NCBI GenBank assembly: GCA_025360875.1 | Contig: JANYBI010000073.1 | Coordinates: 1 to 15,168 of the forward strand | DNA length: 15,168 nt | Source: Lentisphaerota bacterium | Lineage (GTDB): Bacteria; Verrucomicrobiota; Lentisphaeria; Victivallales; GWF2-50-93 | Direction: 5' to 3' | In this document: positions 6,474-13,617 of the stretch, one piece after another | Numbering within the stretch: the first letter of the stretch is position 1 | Layout of the letters: each line of letters starts with the position of its first letter | Position numbers and translations under genes: made by a program | The notes under the pieces: generated by a model | Database searches by the model: none | What the model was told of the DNA's origin: nothing | What the model saw: only the letters and a program-made list of their open reading frames with translations

Positions 6474-7721
6474 TTATGAGTCTGCAAATCTTTTTACTAT
6501 AAGAACTGAATTTATTCCTAGCATTCCGAAGGAATTGTTCAGTATGCTCCCAATCCTGCCGCCGGTGTCGAACGTGTCCAGGAGCAGATTTGGAAGTTCG
6601 CATTCAGGATCCAGGGAATCGACATTCATGCATGGATGTAGAAGTCCGTCGGTGAAAGAAGGGATGTTTCCGGCCAGCTCAAGAGTACCGGCCGCCCCCA
6701 TCGCATGGCCTATGAAACCCTTTGTATTATTGATATAGGGGAATTTTGCCCCTCCCCCGAAAACTTTTCTCAGAGCCTCGCATTCCTGGATGTCCCCCGC
6801 CTTGGTTCCTGTTGCATGAGTATTCACCAGATCAATATCCTCCGGCTGGAGACCGGCGCTCCTTATGGCTTTCTGCATGCATTCCGCCTGCCTTTCAGGA
6901 TTGGGCAACACAAAATGCGTGCCGTCTGAATTCATGGCGTATCCGGATATCTCGGCATAGATCTTCGCACCACGCTTTTTCGCATCAGAAAGCCTTTCCA
7001 GAACATACAGGCATCCCCCCTCGGAAACTACAATCCCCGTCCTATCCTTGTCAAACGGCCTGCTGGCCTTGTTCGGATCCTTGTGCCAGGCAAGTGCGCC
7101 CTGGCTCTTGAAGCCTGCAAAAATTCCAAAAGTGTGGATACTCTCAGACACACCTCCAGCAATCGCAATATCCACTTCTCCAAGAAGCAGCTGCTGGACC
7201 CCTTGGATTATTCCGGCATTTCCCGCCGCACATGCCGCTCCAAGACAGTAATGGGGGCCCGTTATGCCCATGTTGACGGTCACCTCGCCAGCAGGATTGT
7301 TGGCTACTGTCCTTGGATTATGGTAATGGTTCCAGAACTTCACGTCATATTTGAATTGGCTGATGTTGAAAATCTCATTTTCAGTCTCAACATTTCCATG
7401 TTCCGTGATTCCAATGAAGACACCTGTCCTGCTACGGTTCTCGTCGCTTATCTTCAATCCCGCATCGCCAAAGGCCTCGTTAGCACAGAAAATAGAGATT
7501 GAACCTGCCCTGGTACCGGTCCTGACATCCCTTTTGTTCTGATATTTAAGGACATCATAGCGGCAGACGCCGGCATGCACCTCTCCGATATATCTAAGAG
7601 AAATGTTTTCTATCTTGGCCCGCTTATTTAGCAGATTATCCCTAAATTCAGGCAGGGAATTACCGTTCGGTGCGGTAAGTCCTATCCCTGTTATCACTAT
7701 TCTCTCGCTGTTCTTCAGCAT
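6474..7721 (-). CDS. Beta-ketoacyl-ACP synthase, FabF (KAS II)-like
   Basis: A thiolase-fold condensing enzyme of 415 residues, the normal FabF length, which would join an acyl group to malonyl-ACP. The start matches the family (RIVITGIGLTAPNGNS, 7-22). The catalytic triad is complete: C164 in LGAACAAGNAG, H302 in VNTHATGTKAGD and H339 in NTKGFIGHAMGAAG. The glycine-rich C-terminal NNSFGMLGINSVLI replaces the common NSFGFGGTNA. The ATG follows CAGGGAA at good spacing. Several consensus positions are altered (HATGTK rather than HGTST, GMLG rather than GFGG), as in specialised ketosynthases rather than housekeeping FabF. Its direct partner is the ACP downstream. No ketoreductase, dehydratase or acyltransferase lies in the window, so the product is unknown. 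Confidence 0.9.
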   Translation of the reverse strand: MLKNSERIVITGIGLTAPNGNSLPEFRDNLLNKRAKIENISLRYIGEVHAGVCRYDVLKYQNKRDVRTGTRAGSISIFCANEAFGDAGLKISDENRSRTGVFIGITEHGNVETENEIFNISQFKYDVKFWNHYHNPRTVANNPAGEVTVNMGITGPHYCLGAACAAGNAGIIQGVQQLLLGEVDIAIAGGVSESIHTFGIFAGFKSQGALAWHKDPNKASRPFDKDRTGIVVSEGGCLYVLERLSDAKKRGAKIYAEISGYAMNSDGTHFVLPNPERQAECMQKAIRSAGLQPEDIDLVNTHATGTKAGDIQECEALRKVFGGGAKFPYINNTKGFIGHAMGAAGTLELAGNIPSFTDGLLHPCMNVDSLDPECELPNLLLDTFDTGGRIGSILNNSFGMLGINSVLIVKRFADS

Positions 7722-7833
7722 AAAAATTCCCTGTAAAATATTTGCTTTAAAAAGTCAGTGTCATATATTTTAAAGCAGATGTAATTTATTTCACATAAAC
7801 TTTTAATTTATAACTCGGATAAAATTATACAAT
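7722..7833. promoter_or_regulatory. Divergent AT-rich control region between KAS and acpS
   Basis: This 112-base AT-rich gap separates two divergent genes and must carry at least one promoter each way. A TTCACA at 7790-7795 resembles a -35 and TATAAC at 7809-7814 a -10 for acpS, but their spacing (13) is too short for a standard promoter. I cannot place the start sites with confidence. Confidence 0.35.
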
Positions 7834-8211
7834 ATGATTTCAGGAATGGGAACAGATATTGTTGAAATTTCAAGGATAAGGAAACTCCTGCAGAAGAATT
7901 CCACCGAATTCCTCTCCAGGATATTCACCGAAAGCGAACTCCGGGAAGCTAGCGCCAAGAAAAACTCAGCTGAATATCTCGCAGGCAGATGGGCCGTAAA
8001 AGAAGCCCTCTCAAAGGCTCTCGGCTGTGGCATCGGCGCCGAGTGCAACTGGAAAGACATAAATACCACAAACAATGCCAGGGGGGCACCGAAAACATCC
8101 CTTTCCGGAGCAGCTTCGAAAACATCCCTCGGGAAAAAGGTGAAGAAAATCCATGTTTCAATAAGCCATGAGAGGAATTTCGCAAGTTCAACTGTCATAC
8201 TGGAAAGATAG
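7834..8211 (+). CDS. acpS: Holo-[acyl-carrier-protein] synthase
   Basis: Transfers 4'-phosphopantetheine from CoA to the serine of apo-ACP. At 125 residues it has the normal AcpS length. The family start MISGMGTDIVEISRI (1-15) carries the Mg ligand D8. RIFTESE (29-35) is present, and AEYLAGRWAVKEALSKALG (46-64) holds the second ligand E57 and K61. The C-terminal KKIHVSISHERNFA matches the conserved VHISLSHExxFA strand. The start is fixed by the family N-terminus although the upstream Shine-Dalgarno is weak. It is followed after six bases by nnr; acpS next to an NAD(P)HX repair gene is a recurrent bacterial pairing. A natural substrate candidate is the ACP encoded divergently 1.4 kb away. Confidence 0.95.
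   Translation: MISGMGTDIVEISRIRKLLQKNSTEFLSRIFTESELREASAKKNSAEYLAGRWAVKEALSKALGCGIGAECNWKDINTTNNARGAPKTSLSGAASKTSLGKKVKKIHVSISHERNFASSTVILER
8090..8129 (+). repeat. 13-bp direct repeat inside acpS
   Basis: CGAAAACATCCCT occurs at 8090-8102 and again at 8117-8129, exactly 27 bases (nine codons) apart, giving the repeated residues KTSL. Compared with the usual AcpS pattern between GKP and IHxSxSH, the protein is not longer here. The repeat is therefore probably chance or local sequence conversion, not an insertion. Confidence 0.7.
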
Positions 8212-8217
8212 CTTCAA

Positions 8218-9756
8218 ATGAAAACTGTCACCTCAGCCCAGATGCATGAACTTGACAGGCTCACCATCGAATCCGGAATTTCCGGAAAAACTCTCATGGA
8301 AAGGGCTGGAACGGCCGCCGGCTTGCATATTCTGGATTTCATCTCATCCCTCCATCCTTCCCACGCCAGGAGAATTATCATGCTTGCCGGTAAAGGAAAC
8401 AATGGAGGAGACGCCTACGTAGCCGCAAGATTTCTTTCAGTTAAAACTTCAATACCCATAAAAATATTCTCCGCTTGCCGCAGAGACGAACTATCCGGAG
8501 ACGCCAAATTGAACGCCGACAGGCTCCCATCTGATATACCCTGCGAAATCCGCAGCGAACTGGCCGCAGGCGATTTCCTAGATGGCGACATCATAGTGGA
8601 CGGATTGCTTGGCACTGGGACAAAAGGAGCCCTCCGCCAGCCCTATAAACAGTGGATTGAAACAGTAAACGCCTCTGCCAAGCCTGTAATATCACTAGAC
8701 ATACCTTCAGGACTGAACGGCGATGACGGTTCCATTTCAGGTCCTGCCATCAGGGCCGATCTGACGGTGACAATCGGGCTTCCCAAAAGAGGCCTTTTCA
8801 CTGGGCGTGGTCCGGATTTCTGTGGAAGACTTCGTTGCGTTGATATCGGAATATCTTCCCCTTTAATTGAAAAAATACCTTCCGACATCAATGCGATTTT
8901 TGAATCCGATGTCAAAAAATTTCTTGGAAGGCTGGACATGAACTCCCATAAAGGCAGCAGAGGGCACGTCCTTGTCATTGGAGGCAGCATAAAATATCGG
9001 GGAGCCCCCTTTCTCTCAGCCGAGGCCGCATTGCGTTCCGGCGCCGGACTTGTCACCGTATCGGTTCCTGAAAGTGTCCAATCTCCCCTCCTCATGCGTT
9101 CCCTGATCGAAAGGAAAATCTCCGACAACGGCTCAGGCTTCTTTTCAGCTGACGCCTTTCCTGAGCTCTCCAGCCTCATCACCGCAGCTGATTCGGTCGT
9201 AGTTGGCCCGGGAATCGGCGATGAAACCTCAATAAAGAAACTTCTGACGCTTATCTCGGAAATTGAAAAACCTATTGTATTCGACGCCGATGCCCTGAAC
9301 ATAATTTCAAGAAATCCTGAGATAATAACAAAGAGAATGTATCCTTCAGTGCTTACACCTCATCCGGGGGAAATGAAACGTCTCCTCAAGGGCATGGATC
9401 TTGAAAAAATGTCGGACTCGGACAGGCTTGCCCAGGCAAGCATACTTGCAGAGAAAACACATTCAACAGTCGTTCTGAAAGGACATCGGACAATTGTCGC
9501 TGCCAGGGGGAGAAAAATATTTATCAACAGCAGCGGTTCCCCTGCTTTATCGACTGCTGGCAGCGGCGATGTCCTGTCCGGAATAATAGGCTCCTTCATT
9601 GCCCAGGGCTTATCGACTTTCGAAGCCTCGATCTGTGCTGTATTCATACATGGACTCGCAGGAGAAAACGGGAAATATGGCAACAGGGGGCTTACTGCCG
9701 ATGATCTGCCCGGACTCATTCCAGAGACGATGAGAATGATCTCACCTTTTGCATGA
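8218..9756 (+). CDS. nnr: Bifunctional NAD(P)H-hydrate epimerase / ADP-dependent NAD(P)H-hydrate dehydratase
   Basis: Repairs damaged NADHX/NADPHX: the N-terminal domain interconverts the R and S hydrates, and the C-terminal domain dehydrates the S form using ADP. The chain is 512 residues, the usual fused length. The YjeF_N domain (1-215) shows AGKGNNGGDAY (57-67), VDGLLGTGTKG (127-137) and SLDIPSGLNGDDG (159-171). The ribokinase-like domain (about 235-510) shows HKGSRGHVLVIGGS (244-257), FDADALN (355-361), LTPHPGEM (379-386), VLKGHRTIVA (419-428) and STAGSGDVLSG (445-455), with catalytic Asp451. It starts six bases after the acpS stop; the GGAAAG ribosome binding site lies in the end of acpS, so translation is probably coupled. 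Its last 41 bases overlap the convergent lpxB. Confidence 0.96.
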   Translation: MKTVTSAQMHELDRLTIESGISGKTLMERAGTAAGLHILDFISSLHPSHARRIIMLAGKGNNGGDAYVAARFLSVKTSIPIKIFSACRRDELSGDAKLNADRLPSDIPCEIRSELAAGDFLDGDIIVDGLLGTGTKGALRQPYKQWIETVNASAKPVISLDIPSGLNGDDGSISGPAIRADLTVTIGLPKRGLFTGRGPDFCGRLRCVDIGISSPLIEKIPSDINAIFESDVKKFLGRLDMNSHKGSRGHVLVIGGSIKYRGAPFLSAEAALRSGAGLVTVSVPESVQSPLLMRSLIERKISDNGSGFFSADAFPELSSLITAADSVVVGPGIGDETSIKKLLTLISEIEKPIVFDADALNIISRNPEIITKRMYPSVLTPHPGEMKRLLKGMDLEKMSDSDRLAQASILAEKTHSTVVLKGHRTIVAARGRKIFINSSGSPALSTAGSGDVLSGIIGSFIAQGLSTFEASICAVFIHGLAGENGKYGNRGLTADDLPGLIPETMRMISPFA

Positions 9757-10891
9757 CTGCTTCCGCGGCCTTCCTGCTGGCATCGGCACTGCCTGGAGAT
9801 AGTGCCTCTACGACCTTTTCAATGTCCTTTTCAACCTCATCTCGCCTTAAACCGCCAGGAAGTATCTTTTCCATGGCCTCGGAAAGAGTGACAGCATTTA
9901 CGTCCCCCTGCAGGAATTCCTCAAATACGCGCTTTTTCGCGATCAGGTTCACCATTGTGAAAAATGGAATTTTCACGAGAAGGCGCCCGAGCAGATATGT
10001 TATGGGATTCAACCTGTATACAACCACGAGAGGAAGTCCGGCTATCGCTGATTCAACAGTAATCGTCCCCGAAGCCGCAAGTCCTGTCGACGCCTCCTGT
10101 AAAAAGCGTGAAGTCTCTCCGGAATAGATTTTTATCTCTGGAAGATTTTCACCTTTGCGAACTTCGCAGAACTTCCTGTGGATTTCCCCGACCCTGTCGA
10201 AGATCGCCTTCCTCGGCGCGGAAACAGCAAATCTCATCTCAGGATGCTTTTCGTGGAGGGCCATCGCAGTTTCAAGCATCGGGAGAAACAGCCTGTTGAT
10301 CTCATTGAACCGGCTTCCTGGCAATAGAAGAATCAAATTGGGATCTCTCCGGATATCAGTGCTTTTCCTCCTGTGTACAATATTCACCAGCGGATGCCCG
10401 ACAAATTCAGTGTCAAGACTAGTATTCCTGTATGTATCAGGTTCGAAAGGAAATATCACCATCATTTTAGAACAGTATTTGGCAAGCTTTGGAATCCTTG
10501 CCTTACCCCAGGCCCATACCTGCGGACTTATGTACCAGATGACTGGAATACCGTGGTCATGCATCTGCTTGGCAAAGCGCAGGTTGAATCCCGGATAATC
10601 TATGAGGATTACTGCGTCGGGCCTCTCTTTTATTGCCCGTTTCTTCAAGTTCTGGAAGATTCTCACAAAAGTACCGATATTTTCAAAAACTTCTATGAGC
10701 CCGACTACTCCGAGCTCGGTCGAATCGACCATGATCTCAACCCCGGCGTCACGCATGAGATGTCCGCCCATTCCTGCAATGCGGAGGTCCTCCATAGGCA
10801 GCATTTTCCGCAGTTCTTCCGCAAGTCTCGCACCATATATGTCGCCGGACGCCTCACCGGCAAATATCCATAACAAATATTTATTTTCCAT
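9716..10891 (-). CDS. lpxB: Lipid-A-disaccharide synthase
   Basis: Condenses UDP-2,3-diacylglucosamine with lipid X to the lipid A disaccharide at the inner-membrane face, so the organism makes an LPS-type outer membrane. The 391 residues match the family length. Motifs in order: IFAGEASGDIYG (9-20), IDYPGFN (97-103), WYISPQVWAWGK (119-130), EFVGHPL (162-168), LLLPGSR (188-194) with the usual EI following, AASGTITVESA (272-282) and VVVYR (289-293). The C-terminal hydrophobic face PITYLLGRLLVKIPFFTMVN is also typical. The Shine-Dalgarno is weak (TAGG close to the ATG). It stands alone; no other lpx gene is adjacent, so it is not in the common lpxD-fabZ-lpxA-lpxB cluster. Its 3' end overlaps nnr on the other strand. 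Confidence 0.97.
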   Translation of the reverse strand: MENKYLLWIFAGEASGDIYGARLAEELRKMLPMEDLRIAGMGGHLMRDAGVEIMVDSTELGVVGLIEVFENIGTFVRIFQNLKKRAIKERPDAVILIDYPGFNLRFAKQMHDHGIPVIWYISPQVWAWGKARIPKLAKYCSKMMVIFPFEPDTYRNTSLDTEFVGHPLVNIVHRRKSTDIRRDPNLILLLPGSRFNEINRLFLPMLETAMALHEKHPEMRFAVSAPRKAIFDRVGEIHRKFCEVRKGENLPEIKIYSGETSRFLQEASTGLAASGTITVESAIAGLPLVVVYRLNPITYLLGRLLVKIPFFTMVNLIAKKRVFEEFLQGDVNAVTLSEAMEKILPGGLRRDEVEKDIEKVVEALSPGSADASRKAAEAVMQKVRSFSSSLE

Positions 10892-10990
10892 TGGCCTATT
10901 CTGTTCTATGAATTTATTATAGATAGTATAGTTTACTCATAATGAAAAAAAAGCGCTTAAAGCAGAATTAAAAGTCCAATGGAGGGTGAC
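10892..10990. promoter_or_regulatory. Divergent promoter region between lpxB and the small lipoprotein gene
   Basis: A 99-base AT-rich gap. On the minus strand TATAAT (10921-10916) and TATACT (10930-10925) are -10 candidates for lpxB; neither has a good -35. On the plus strand CATAAT (10938-10943) is a weak -10 candidate, and GGAGGG (10981-10986) is a strong ribosome binding site for ATG 10991. An A8 run (10945-10952) and the palindrome AAGCGCTT (10951-10958) lie between. Confidence 0.4.
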
Positions 10991-11167
10991 ATGAAAATTT
11001 TTATCCTGATTTTACTGGCGACGGCAATGATTTCATTAACCGGCTGCGATACTATTCCTGGTGCAGGCGTAAACGCAAACAACTCCGGTGTCTCAACCAA
11101 CGCAGGATGGGGACCTGTCAACGGCTCAATAAACACCGGCGGCGGCGTCAACGTGAATGCCTATTGA
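10991..11167 (+). CDS. Very small Asn/Gly-rich lipoprotein, function unknown
   Basis: 58 residues with a clear lipoprotein signal: MKIFILILLATAMISLTGC, where LTGC (16-19) is the lipobox and C19 would be lipidated. Asp at +2 is the E. coli inner-membrane retention signal, though whether that rule holds in this phylum is unknown. The mature 40 residues are rich in Asn, Gly, Val and Ser, with NANNSGVSTNAG and INTGGGVNVNAY as loose repeats; there is no known domain and no charge cluster. GGAGGG before the ATG supports translation, and an upstream in-frame ATG at 10979 would overlap that site. The gene ends one base before the stop of the convergent prepilin gene. I do not recognise a family; entericidin-like small lipoproteins are similar in size only. 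Confidence 0.72.
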   Translation: MKIFILILLATAMISLTGCDTIPGAGVNANNSGVSTNAGWGPVNGSINTGGGVNVNAY

Positions 11168-11168
11168 T

Positions 11169-11933
11169 TTATTCTGCCAGGACAGCCCATTGCCTCGGAT
11201 CGGAATACATGAGCGTCTCCGCATGTCCATCTCCGAACAGGGCATTGAATCCTCCAAAGTGGTGATTCCCGACATCCCTGCGTTCAACCCCGGTGTCAAT
11301 CGGCATGGGACCATGATCTGTCTCCAGAAAATGGACTATTCTCGTGGCGTCGCTGTCGGTAATGCTGTATCCATGTCCTTTCTTGAGGACATCAACAATA
11401 AATATCTTAAGGCTCAGATCCTTCGCCCTCTTGATACTGATTGGCGTACATGAGTCGTATCCCCATCCGACCGATCGGGCCGGATCAGAGCCTATGTCTG
11501 CACCTGCCCAGGAATTTTTCCCGATCACATTCATCGTATATGATGCCTTTGTTATGACCTTCGGCAGCGGGATGGACTGTCCTCCATATGGATCGAAGCA
11601 CTCCTCGTCCTTCATCGAAGGACATCTGGCCGTTTCAGGTACAAGGGATGAAATGTTGTACATGTAATCAATCCAGCTGTAGTACTTTGACGAATTTTCC
11701 AAAGGAACCTCAAAAACGCAAGGGATGGAATATCCGTTGTTTTCGTCGGAATATGAGGCGATGCCGGATCCGATCTGCTTCAGGTTGCCCAAGCAGACGG
11801 ACTCCCGCGCCTTCTCCCTGGCCTTGGCGAGCGCTGGCAGAAGCATGCTAATCAACACTGAAAGGATTGCCATTACGACGAGCATTTCGACAAGCGTGAA
11901 TTGCAGGAATTTTCCCCAAACAACCTTATTCAT
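11169..11933 (-). CDS. Prepilin-like protein with PVC-type N-terminus and H-X9-DG C-terminus
   Basis: 254-residue type II/IV pilin-like protein. The N-terminus has a short leader, then FTLVEMLVVMAILSVLISML (12-31), the hydrophobic pilin helix with Glu at +5 of the mature form (E16). This is followed by LLPALAKAREKAR, CLGNLKQIGSGIASYSDENN, which is very characteristic of the large pseudopilin-like families in Lentisphaerota and Planctomycetota. The C-terminus has H225 plus nine residues then D235-G236 (H-X9-DG). The residue before the cleavage phenylalanine is Gln11, not the Gly normally needed by PilD-type peptidase. Cysteines at 47, 72, 104, 112 and 162 could form disulfides. A G-rich ribosome binding site (GGGGGAG) precedes the ATG. 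Role (structural pilin, minor pseudopilin or surface protein) is undetermined. It is monocistronic. Confidence 0.9.
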   Translation of the reverse strand: MNKVVWGKFLQFTLVEMLVVMAILSVLISMLLPALAKAREKARESVCLGNLKQIGSGIASYSDENNGYSIPCVFEVPLENSSKYYSWIDYMYNISSLVPETARCPSMKDEECFDPYGGQSIPLPKVITKASYTMNVIGKNSWAGADIGSDPARSVGWGYDSCTPISIKRAKDLSLKIFIVDVLKKGHGYSITDSDATRIVHFLETDHGPMPIDTGVERRDVGNHHFGGFNALFGDGHAETLMYSDPRQWAVLAE

Positions 11934-12101
11934 CAGCCACTCCCCCTCTTAATAAGCCGATCCCCGGAACACATCCCTCAGGAAATATCATTAGAGTTGT
12001 ATTTTGCAAAAGGTGTTTATTTTATATTGCGGTAAGTTAAATGCAACGGAGATTTAAAGGAATTTCCAGGTAATTTCAGTTTATGATACCATAATGATAT
12101 C

Positions 12102-13217
12102 TCAGGAAAGCCTCTTATGCGCTTCAGCAAGATGTTTACGGATGGGTATTTTCTGCGGACACTTCTCCTCGCAGACACCGCATTGTATACAGGAGTCAGC
12201 CTTGTTACCCTTGTCCCACTGCACGTTTCCCAGGTCCGAATACGCCTTTTTCGCATTCTCCCAGAGCCCGTAAACCCTTCCACGGTTAAACCGTTCGAAG
12301 ATCTTCGGAATTGCAACTTCTTTCGGACACGGCATACAGTAGTTGCAGCCTGTGCAATATAGGTCGGCCATTTTTTTGAGCTTCATGAGATGTTCCCCTA
12401 TCGCCTTTATCTCCTCTGGCGTGAAAGGCGAAGTGTTTGCGGCTGTCTCCAGATTCTCATCCACCTGTATCATGTTGCTCATGCCGGATATCGCAGTGCA
12501 GACGTTGGGATTTGAAAAGACAAAGCGGAGCGCAAGTTCTGGCACCCTTTCAGTTCCGGGAATCAACTTTTCGAGAACTTCGCTTGCGACTCCAAGCCTG
12601 CCTCCTCCGACAGGGCCCATCACCACTATGCCTATCCCCCTGTCGTGGGCTAATGCAATTCCCTCCTCATTGCCTCTGTCGAGCAGATTATACTGTAGGG
12701 TTATCACCTCCGGATAACCGGTGTTGATAAGCTTTATTAGGTTTTCATTTGAATCATGGAAAGAAAAGCAGATATGCCTTATCAGCTTCTGGTCTTTAGC
12801 CTTGGTCATCAGCTTGCTCAGGAACGGTTCTACCGTCTCCGTCCAGCCTTTCCAGCTGAGCCCATGGTGATTGTAGACATCTATATAGTCGACTTTCAGT
12901 CTCTCCAGGCTGTCTTCGAGATTCTTCCACCATTTCTTCTCATCCATCTCGTAGCATGGGTTCTTTGTGGATACGACAATCTTGTCGCGCCAGCCTTTGA
13001 GAGCATCCCCTACAACCCTTTGGCTGTCGCTGCTGCAATAGCCCACCGCAGTATCAATATAATTGACTCCGGACTTGAATGCCCTGTGGATCATCGGGAT
13101 GGAGAGTTCCCTGTCGACCTTCTGGTTTTCCCCCTCTCCATTCATCGGAAGTCTCATGGCTCCGAATCCAAGGATTGAAACCGCCAGACCTGTTTTCCCA
13201 AGTTTTCTATAGATCAT
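12102..13217 (-). CDS. Aldo/keto reductase with C-terminal 4Fe-4S motifs
   Basis: Cytosolic NAD(P)H-linked oxidoreductase of unknown substrate, 371 residues. Residues 1-275 are an AKR TIM barrel: start MIYRKLGKTGLAVSILGFG, catalytic D55 and Y60 in YIDTAVGY, K85 in VVSTKN, and a His pair H117-H118 in DVYNHHGL where the catalytic His is expected. The C-terminal third carries two Cys clusters: CTGCNYCMPCP (C288, C291, C294, C297) and CIQCGVCEEKCP (C343, C346, C349, C353), the second a standard ferredoxin pattern. Such AKR-ferredoxin chains are common in anaerobes. AAGG stands eight bases before the ATG. Neighbours give no pathway clue; it is flanked by a prepilin gene and the pilus ATPase but transcribed alone. 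Confidence 0.93.
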   Translation of the reverse strand: MIYRKLGKTGLAVSILGFGAMRLPMNGEGENQKVDRELSIPMIHRAFKSGVNYIDTAVGYCSSDSQRVVGDALKGWRDKIVVSTKNPCYEMDEKKWWKNLEDSLERLKVDYIDVYNHHGLSWKGWTETVEPFLSKLMTKAKDQKLIRHICFSFHDSNENLIKLINTGYPEVITLQYNLLDRGNEEGIALAHDRGIGIVVMGPVGGGRLGVASEVLEKLIPGTERVPELALRFVFSNPNVCTAISGMSNMIQVDENLETAANTSPFTPEEIKAIGEHLMKLKKMADLYCTGCNYCMPCPKEVAIPKIFERFNRGRVYGLWENAKKAYSDLGNVQWDKGNKADSCIQCGVCEEKCPQKIPIRKHLAEAHKRLS

Positions 13218-13237
13218 TTTAAACGCCTTGTTTGTTG

Positions 13238-13264
13238 GTTATAGTATCATAGTATAACAGGCAA
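13238..13264 (-). promoter_or_regulatory. Candidate promoter of the aldo/keto reductase gene
   Basis: On the minus strand TATAAC (13243-13238) is a -10 candidate, with TTGCCT (13264-13259) 15 bases upstream. The region also holds ATAGTAT twice (13241-13247 and 13249-13255), eight bases apart, overlapping the -10. This could be a coincidence of AT-rich sequence or an operator. Confidence 0.35.
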
Positions 13265-13467
13265 ACATTCCTTTGCCTATACAAGGACAAGATATTGTGA
13301 ATGGATTCATCATACATTTCGTGTCGGGCAACGCATTCTTTTCAGGCATATTTCTGATGCTGGCATCAATTGCAATGTCTTTTCACACAAGCGCTTTCAT
13401 GAAGACTTCGATTCATCCGGCAGATTCCCAAGGAAACAAATCGGAAGCATATTAAATTCTAAAAAGT

Positions 13468-13482
13468 AAAAGGGGATCTGCG
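13468..13482. repeat. Partial REP-like sequence AAAAGGGGATCTGCG
   Basis: It matches the 6133-6151 sequence in part. GGATCTGCG (13474-13482) is the exact reverse complement of CGCAGATCC (6143-6151), and both sequences begin with an A-run plus GGGG. No transposase of the REP-associated (IS200-like) type is present in the window. Confidence 0.35.
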
Positions 13483-13565
13483 CTACATCATGTTGTCCTT
13501 GTCTTACTTGCCAAGTATTTACTAACTTCAACTTGACTTCCGAATATCAATTATTATATTTATTC

Positions 13566-13612
13566 ATTGTGACAATGATACACTATGATAATTTAGATTG
13601 TCAACAAGGAGG
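13566..13612 (+). promoter_or_regulatory. Promoter, paired inverted repeats and ribosome binding site of the HTH-ATPase gene
   Basis: ATTGTGACAAT (13566-13576) is a perfect 11-base palindrome around one G. TTGTCAACAA (13598-13607) has the same TTGT/ACAA arms with two central bases. The two centres are about 31.5 bases apart, near three helical turns, and bracket the overlapping -10 candidates TATGAT (13584-13589) and GATAAT (13587-13592). No convincing -35 is seen. AAGGAGG (13606-13612), five bases before ATG 13618, is a near-perfect ribosome binding site, and the second repeat abuts it. The layout fits an autoregulated promoter, but no binding is shown. Confidence 0.5.
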
Positions 13613-13617
13613 CACGT

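Larger units (their letters stand above)
13218..13617. other. 400-bp non-coding interval between divergent AKR and HTH-ATPase genes
   Basis: The only gene-free stretch over 300 bases. From the left it holds the AKR promoter candidate (13238-13264) and then a reading frame on the plus strand (GTG 13297 to stop 13455; 52 codons, one hydrophobic stretch) that I do not accept as a gene. Next come the partial REP-like sequence at 13468-13482 and an AT-rich leader with inverted repeats, -10 candidates and the ribosome binding site of the ATPase gene. I see no tRNA, small-RNA hairpin with terminator, or riboswitch. Confidence 0.6.

Noticed and set aside
8090..8129. Recent insertion inside acpS suggested by the 13-bp direct repeat
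   Set aside because: The spacing between the GxP and IHxSxSH motifs is the normal AcpS length, so no segment has been added.
8643..9302. 219-codon minus-strand open frame
   Set aside because: Antisense of nnr, which has complete domain motifs on the plus strand; the shadow protein is Ser/Arg/Pro-rich with no recognisable motif.
12055..12100. Palindromic pieces (GGAATTTCC and ATGATACCATAATGATAT) after the aldo/keto reductase
   Set aside because: Arms are too short or do not pair; no T-run follows on the minus strand, so no terminator or operator can be claimed.
13297..13455. Possible 52-residue plus-strand protein with a hydrophobic stretch (GTG start, AAGGA nine bases upstream)
   Set aside because: Weak start signal, no lipobox or clean signal peptide, no family resemblance, and a non-coding look on both sides. 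It could be a decayed gene, but nothing proves it.
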